Source of the DNA: an uncultured Lachnospiraceae bacterium
GTDB taxonomy: Bacteria; Bacillota; Clostridia; Lachnospirales; Lachnospiraceae
Reading direction: 5' to 3'
Assembly: GCA_900551235.1 (NCBI GenBank)
Contig: URUU01000014.1
Span: 1-43,447, forward strand
DNA length: 43,447 nucleotides
Part shown: positions 38,880 to 43,447 of the stretch, piece after piece
Layout: each line of letters opens with the position of its first letter
How positions within the stretch are numbered: the first letter of the stretch is position 1
The notes under the pieces: generated by a model
The model's database searches: none
Told to the model about the DNA's origin: nothing
What the model saw: the letters and a program-made list of their open reading frames with translations, nothing else
Position numbers and translations under genes: made by a program

Positions 38880-40016
38880 TCATCCAAAATACTTCTGCAT
38901 CAGACTGTCAAATAATAACTGTGTCTCTTCTAAGGATTTTTGAATCTTAGATTTTGATTTGTCAATGGATGCAACAAAGTCTGCGAATTGGTTTTGAAGT
39001 TCTATTGGGGGTATCGGGATGTTCAATGTTGCAAGAGTTTTCTGATTAAGATTTTGAATATTAGCACCTCGCCCAGTCATTTGTTTCCTCATGGAATCTG
39101 TTTTTAACACACGCAACAAATAGTTTTTATTGACTTCCCTACTTGTCAAACGATATCGAATACAGAAACCGCTATAAGTAGTTTGAACATCGTGAGGATA
39201 AACAAGCACGCACCGACCAACAAGATCTTTATTTCCATTTGAACGAACAAAAACAATATCTCCATTTTGCAGCATACTTTCTTCAGGGGGCATTTCATTC
39301 AATGATATTTTCGATAATTGATCTGTACCATCAATTATCGAATAATCCTTAAAATCTCCAACTCCTAAACAATATAATTCTATACCACTATCACCTGTAT
39401 GGAAATTCATACCGTTTTTACAATATCCCATTTCAAGCAATGATTTAATACTCCAGTTATATGGATTCTGTATTGGATCCCCAAACATCTCTGCAAATCG
39501 GGATTTGACAAGAGTGTCCAGTTGTTCTAATTCTTGTTGCTTTTTTTCAATAATATCGCTTACTCTATCAAGAATTTTTACAATTTTTCTTTGTTTTTCA
39601 AGTGCTGGTAATTCAATTGGAAATTCATATAGCATTGAGAGTTTTAAATTATCACGTACACTTCCAGTTGACACAGCTTTTATACGCTGTAAAACAAAAT
39701 CACTTTTCAAATAATAGTATAAATACTGTCTCTCCAAATCCGGTGACACTGAAAAAACATTATACAATGGACTTACTATAACTTTTTTCTCTTTTCTCTG
39801 CCAATCTACTGATCCAACATTAATTCGTGAAGGATTATATGCAAAATATCCATATGGAACTATTTTATAAGTAGTTTTGTCCTTGCTTGCTACCTCTTTT
39901 CCAAAATAATCTTTACAAAATCCTTTTGTATTTGTAACACTATATACTGAAATATTTTCATCATCTTTATTTTTAAATGAATACTCTTGTATATAATCTC
40001 CTAATCTCACCTTCAT
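38880..40016 (-). CDS. hsdS: Type I restriction specificity subunit HsdS-2
   Basis: A 378-residue, apparently complete HsdS. TRD1 is at about 1-140, the central conserved helix at 140-181 (LPALEKQRKIVKILD ... LDTLVKSRFAEMFGDP), TRD2 at about 185-335, and the C-terminal helix at 336-378 (FADFVASIDKSKSKIQKSLE). It recognises the DNA target and binds two HsdM. It is separated from hsdM by the VOC gene and a plus-strand Rpn fragment, an unusual arrangement. It shares two direct repeat blocks with hsdS-1. AT-rich compared with the chromosomal core genes, as usual for hsdS. Upstream, 40017-40346 holds only weak promoter-like sequences. Confidence 0.93.
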   Translation of the reverse strand: MKVRLGDYIQEYSFKNKDDENISVYSVTNTKGFCKDYFGKEVASKDKTTYKIVPYGYFAYNPSRINVGSVDWQRKEKKVIVSPLYNVFSVSPDLERQYLYYYLKSDFVLQRIKAVSTGSVRDNLKLSMLYEFPIELPALEKQRKIVKILDRVSDIIEKKQQELEQLDTLVKSRFAEMFGDPIQNPYNWSIKSLLEMGYCKNGMNFHTGDSGIELYCLGVGDFKDYSIIDGTDQLSKISLNEMPPEESMLQNGDIVFVRSNGNKDLVGRCVLVYPHDVQTTYSGFCIRYRLTSREVNKNYLLRVLKTDSMRKQMTGRGANIQNLNQKTLATLNIPIPPIELQNQFADFVASIDKSKSKIQKSLEETQLLFDSLMQKYFG

Positions 40017-40346
40017 TTTCCATTCCCCGCTGTTTCTTCTGAATTTTTACTGCCAGATTTTTCATATTCCTCCCACAAATATGAATTTTCTCGTCCTTAC
40101 CTTAAATAAAGACATCTTGGTTTTACTGTTTCTTGTTTCCATGTGCATACTTTATTCCAGAATAACATTTTTCAGTTCCTTGTGCAAGCCGTTTCCTTTG
40201 TTTTGTTGCGGTTGCTTATTGTTTATGTTGTCTTTTTAATATTTTTCATTTTCTATTAATTTAAAAAGAGTTGTGCGTTAGTATAATGACAAAGCATATT
40301 TTCTTAACCTTCCTGGCATTATGATAATCCGGATAAACTTGAGATT

Positions 40347-41093
40347 GTGACACTGGAAAATGCCATTTATATGGGTATGAAAAATGACCTGGCTTTTATC
40401 GTTGATACTGATTTATTTCTGTATGAACATCAGTCTACTTACAATCCAAATATGCCGCTACGTGATTTATTCTATATTTCCAGTGAATACCAGAAATTAG
40501 TGGATCACAAATCTCTCTATTCTTCTGTGTTACAGAAAATACCGGCACCCCAGTTTATTGTATTTTACAATGGTCTGGAAAAGGAAAAGGACTACTGGGT
40601 AAATCATTTATCCGAAGCTTTTGAAAACCAATCCGGTGATCCAAAGCTGGAACTGGAAGTTCTGACACTGAATATCAATGAGGGACATAATAAAGAACTG
40701 ATGGAACAATGCCAAACTTTAAAGGAATATACACAATATGTAAATTATGTACGCAGATACGCGAAGGATTTTGAACTGAATGAAGCAGTCAAACTGGCTG
40801 TCAATGAATGTATACATGACAACATTCTTTCCGACTTTCTTCGTGCAAACAAAGCAGAGGTGATCTCCATGAGTATATTCGAATACGATAAAGAACTGGA
40901 AGAACGAAAACTCCGTAAGGCTGAATATGAGGCCGGGGTAGCTGATGGTATCAAAACAGCTACTGAAAATATTAAAAGGGAAGATGCCCTTTCCTTAGTT
41001 GATCTTGGCTTGTCTGTTGAGCAAATTGCTGCTGCTTTAAAAATTGATTTAAAAACCATTCAAAAATGGATTGAGCAAAACCCACAAGGTTAA
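40347..41093 (+). pseudogene. Rpn family PD-(D/E)xK nuclease/transposase-like gene, 5'-truncated
   Basis: 248 residues from a GTG; the frame is open for only 13 codons before it (SWHYDNPDKLEI) and then meets a stop. What remains is the core of the Rpn (recombination-promoting nuclease/putative transposase, PF04754-like) family: LYEHQSTYNPNMPLRDLFY with the ExQ catalytic motif, PAPQFIVFYNG, ELEVLTLNINEGHN, and the C-terminal LSVEQIAAALKIDLKTIQKW. The normal N-terminal 50-70 residues (start through the first acidic region) are missing and there is no ribosome site. It is the only plus-strand gene between hsdM and hsdS-2 and probably marks an insertion into the restriction operon. Confidence 0.72.
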
Positions 41094-41164
41094 TATTTAC
41101 ACTCATGGGATTCGCTCCGTTGATACGCTATATTTTCGCTGTGTGGAACGTGAAAATCACTTTG

Positions 41165-41548
41165 CTACACAGTAAGTTCAATCTGATTTCCTTCGATTCC
41201 CACTACGCAGCTTTCGTAATACCCGTCTCCGGTTATCCGTGGACCACTGATGATTTCATAGCCATCTTCTTTTAATTTTGCTGTCAACTCATCTACTTTT
41301 TCTTTGCTTCCGACGCTGAATGCAATGTGAATATATCCGGTCTGTGTCAGGGCTTTCGGAGAATCCTGCATCTGCGGCTTATTCATAATTTCCAGTCTTG
41401 CCCCATCGTCAAAGGAAAGGAAGTAAGAGCGGAAGTCCGTTTTTGGATTGTGATAACCGGCATTTACTCTGGCATCCAGATAGGTTTCAAAAAATATTTT
41501 TGTCTTTTCGAGATCTCTTACATACATTGCAATATGTTCTATTTTCAT
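41165..41548 (-). CDS. VOC family protein (glyoxalase/dioxygenase superfamily)
   Basis: A 127-residue vicinal-oxygen-chelate fold protein: IEHIAMYVRDLEKTKIFFET (His5), SFDDGARLEIMN, GYIHIAFSVGSKEKVDELTA (His75), and the end VVGIEGNQIELTV (Glu124). Metal-ligand positions His5, His75 and Glu124 and the acidic residue near 54 are kept, so a metal-dependent lyase/dioxygenase activity or small-molecule binding is likely; no substrate can be given. Its ATG overlaps the hsdM stop codon (ATGA), so it is translated with hsdM, which is unusual. Confidence 0.88.
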   Translation of the reverse strand: MKIEHIAMYVRDLEKTKIFFETYLDARVNAGYHNPKTDFRSYFLSFDDGARLEIMNKPQMQDSPKALTQTGYIHIAFSVGSKEKVDELTAKLKEDGYEIISGPRITGDGYYESCVVGIEGNQIELTV

Positions 41549-43056
41549 GCCATCTCATCTCCTAACATTTTTTCAAGTTCTGACATGCTCTCCTGTACCT
41601 CTTTTTCCAGTTCCCGTAAATTTGCCATAATTTCAGATGTTGGCGGATATTCTACCGGAATATATTCTATTTCTTTGTATTTGTTGATGGAAAGGTCATA
41701 GGCATTGTCTACGATTTCCTGTTTTTCTACAAAAAATGACTGGTCCGTTCGTTTACGGTCATTTTCTGCTTCCAGATTTTTAAATCTTGCGATGATATCC
41801 GGAATATCGTTTTCTTTGACTTCAGAACGTTTATCATCCAGGCTGCGTCCGTCTGCTTTCATATCATAGAACCACACTTTGTCTGTTCCGCCATGCCCGG
41901 TTTTCGTAAAGATCAGGATCGCTGTAGAAACTCCGGCATATGGTTTGAACACTCCCGACGGCATGGAAATGACTGCTTCCAGCCGCTGTTCTTCCACGAT
42001 TGCTTTCCGGATATCTTTATGTGCTTTGGACGAACCGAAAAGTACGCCATCCGGTACAATACAGGCACATCTTCCTCCTGTTTTTAACATTCTTACAAAC
42101 AGAGTCAGGAAAAGCAGTTCTGTCTTTTTGGTTTTGCAGACTTTCAGAAGATCTGCAGATACAATATCGTAATCCAGACTTCCTTTGAATGGCGGATTTG
42201 CCAGGATCAGGCTGTATTTTTCTTTATCTTCGTTCTGGTCAGAAAGGCTGTCGCGATATTCTATGTTCGGATTGCTGACACCATGCGTCATCATATTCAT
42301 TGCTCCAATTCGCAGCATTGTTCTGTCCATATCGTATCCATGGAACATCTGATTCATATAGTGCTCTTTGTTTTTTGCGTTAAACAGAACTTCTGCTTTT
42401 TTCTTCTTTCGAAGGTATTCACTGGACTCTACCAGGAATCCGGAGGTACCGCAGGCCGGGTCGCAGATCAGGTCATCGGCTTTTGGATCCATCATTTCTA
42501 CCATCATTTTTATGATATGGCGCGGTGTGCGGAACTGTCCGTTTACACCGGCGGTTGCCAGTTTTGACAGCAGATACTCGTAAATATCACCCCGGACATC
42601 TTCACTCCTTAACTGTTCCATTTTTTCGTAAATTTCATCCATGGCAGTCACAATCTTATCCAGCATCACCGGAGTCGGCACTTTGAAAATCGCGTCTCCC
42701 ATATATTTTGCATAGGCACTCTCTTTATCCCCATGAAGATTTTTGATAAACGGGAACACATTTTCCTGCATATTTGCGTACATTTTCTGAGCCGGAAAAT
42801 CGTGAAATACGCTCCACTTGAGCTGATTTCCCGGACCTTTTCTGTCTCCGATTGTTACGTTTTCTTCAAATATGCTTTGATATGGCAAACCGAGCATAAT
42901 GCTTTCTTTCATATGTACGTTATCCGAATCATCCAGATCGCGGATAAACATAAGATAGGTCATCTGCTCGATCACATCGAGCGGATTTGTCAGTCCGCCT
43001 GTCCAGAAAATTTCCCATAAACCGTCTACTTTATTTTTTAATTCGCCTGTAACCAT
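41545..43056 (-). CDS. hsdM: Type I restriction-modification methyltransferase subunit HsdM
   Basis: A 503-residue N6-adenine methyltransferase. The N-terminal helical domain (1-130, LWEIFWTGGLTNPLDVIEQM) is followed by the SAM-binding motif DPACGTSGF (199-207), the catalytic NPPF (287-290) and a C-terminal helical tail (450-503, LRELEKEVQESMSELEKML) for binding HsdS. With HsdS it methylates the host site; with HsdR it forms the restriction enzyme. GGAAGG precedes the ATG. A weak promoter-like TTTACC-16-TATACC lies about 43184-43211. The next gene (VOC) overlaps its stop. Confidence 0.96.
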   Translation of the reverse strand: MVTGELKNKVDGLWEIFWTGGLTNPLDVIEQMTYLMFIRDLDDSDNVHMKESIMLGLPYQSIFEENVTIGDRKGPGNQLKWSVFHDFPAQKMYANMQENVFPFIKNLHGDKESAYAKYMGDAIFKVPTPVMLDKIVTAMDEIYEKMEQLRSEDVRGDIYEYLLSKLATAGVNGQFRTPRHIIKMMVEMMDPKADDLICDPACGTSGFLVESSEYLRKKKKAEVLFNAKNKEHYMNQMFHGYDMDRTMLRIGAMNMMTHGVSNPNIEYRDSLSDQNEDKEKYSLILANPPFKGSLDYDIVSADLLKVCKTKKTELLFLTLFVRMLKTGGRCACIVPDGVLFGSSKAHKDIRKAIVEEQRLEAVISMPSGVFKPYAGVSTAILIFTKTGHGGTDKVWFYDMKADGRSLDDKRSEVKENDIPDIIARFKNLEAENDRKRTDQSFFVEKQEIVDNAYDLSINKYKEIEYIPVEYPPTSEIMANLRELEKEVQESMSELEKMLGDEMA

Positions 43057-43081
43057 TTTTTATTTTCCTTCCTATAATGTC

Positions 43082-43116
43082 AAGCCCTAAAGTATTGATT
43101 TTGTGGGCTTTTTTTT
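43082..43116 (+). terminator. Plus-strand terminator-like hairpin
   Basis: AAGCCC/GGGCTT with an A/T-rich 17-base loop followed by eight T on the plus strand. It lies 26 bases upstream of hsdM on the opposite strand; no plus-strand gene is seen before it, so it may be the remains of a lost neighbour or block antisense transcription into hsdM from the right. Confidence 0.55.
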
Positions 43117-43118
43117 AA

Positions 43119-43447
43119 ATATTACCTCTCAAAACAGAGCTAAAGGTGTACGACATTCATCGTATCCTGTACTGAACAGCCATAAAAGGGTATAACTTAT
43201 AAAGCATCCTGGTAAAGGGGCTTTAAAGGCTATAATCCTCTGTTAGCTATGAGGGTGAACCTTCCGTGTCTAATGAGATCTTGTCCCAACTTCCTTCGTC
43301 CCACCTGTTCATACACCGAGTGCTTGCCAAGCTTTCTAACAGGGTCGTGCCCTATGGAGTGAACTACCGCAAGCTACAGCTCTTGTTTGTCATTTGATTC
43401 TTACTGACCTTATGATTCTGCAAGGTGCGGTTTCCCGCGGACGCTTA
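43119..43447. other. Region without a recognisable gene at the window edge
   Basis: No credible ORF, tRNA or repeat was found on either strand. The right-most 250 bases are richer in GC than the hsdM upstream region and contain short pairable segments, e.g. AGGGTCGTGCCCT (43340-43352) and GCGGTTTCCCGC (43427-43438). It could be the edge of a mobile element or a structured non-coding region that continues outside the window; I cannot name it. Confidence 0.4.

Noticed and set aside
35323..40016. Invertible hsdS cassette (phase variation by inversion)
   Set aside because: Both hsdS genes and both shared repeat blocks are in the same orientation, so recombination between them cannot invert the segment.
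24719..43447. CRISPR array or cas genes near the Csx20-like domain
   Set aside because: No regularly spaced direct repeats and no Cas proteins were seen in the window.
43119..43447. Group II intron
   Set aside because: A GCGG-GAAA-CCGC-like hairpin near the edge recalls intron domain V, but the GTGCG start, the full domain V and a maturase frame are not found.

Overview
The window looks like a chromosomal segment of a spore-forming, low-to-mid GC Clostridia, most likely Lachnospiraceae (Blautia/Ruminococcus-like). This rests on the type of the housekeeping proteins (DnaE with PHP domain, SpoVT, CvfB, stand-alone acyl-ACP thioesterase, NSS and OPT transporters), a sigma-G-type promoter before spoVT, and the 16S rRNA 5' end at the left edge. 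Genus is inference. Almost all genes lie on the minus strand.

Left part (1 to about 12.6 kb). The 16S 5' end is preceded by three tandem sigma-A promoters. Then come an SPOUT RNA methyltransferase, pfkA, dnaE and a CPBP protease (the last three a tight operon), an HPr-like small protein with ridA, cvfB, an acyl-ACP thioesterase, tRNA-Gln(CTG), and on the plus strand pncB and a VanXY/VanY-like M15 peptidase. Intergenic gaps carry structured repeats, including a two-copy element whose stems differ by compensatory changes.

Middle (12.6 to 24.7 kb). spoVT with a sigma-G promoter, a 36-codon small ORF, a stand-alone FakA-C-like protein, an IS200/IS605 element with intact tnpA and a multiply deleted tnpB, a MATE transporter with an upstream 15-codon leader ORF, the thiSFGHE thiazole/thiamine operon, an NSS transporter, and an OPT oligopeptide transporter translationally coupled to a PqqD-like peptide-binding protein.

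Right part (24.7 to 43.1 kb) is a defence/accessory island. A promoter at 34.7 kb appears to drive hsdR, jetA, jetB, jetC and a MYG1-family (DHH-type) gene as one run with gaps or overlaps of 14 nt, 83 nt, 8-nt overlap and 26-nt overlap. This is a Wadjet/MksBEF-type SMC complex with no jetD in the window; the JetD position is taken by a MYG1-family putative nuclease with an extra C-terminal domain that resembles CRISPR-accessory Csx20-type proteins. This is the strongest candidate for an undescribed system here. Upstream lie the other parts of a type I restriction system: two hsdS genes (one truncated at its 3' end exactly where homology to the other stops), a tyrosine recombinase between them, a type I toxin-antitoxin module (33-aa hydrophobic peptide with a convergent antisense RNA), a DUF3990/DUF3791 pair, a 5'-truncated Rpn-type nuclease gene, a VOC protein overlapping hsdM, and hsdM. 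The last 330 bases hold no recognisable gene.

All family assignments are from reading motifs by eye; no database search was possible.
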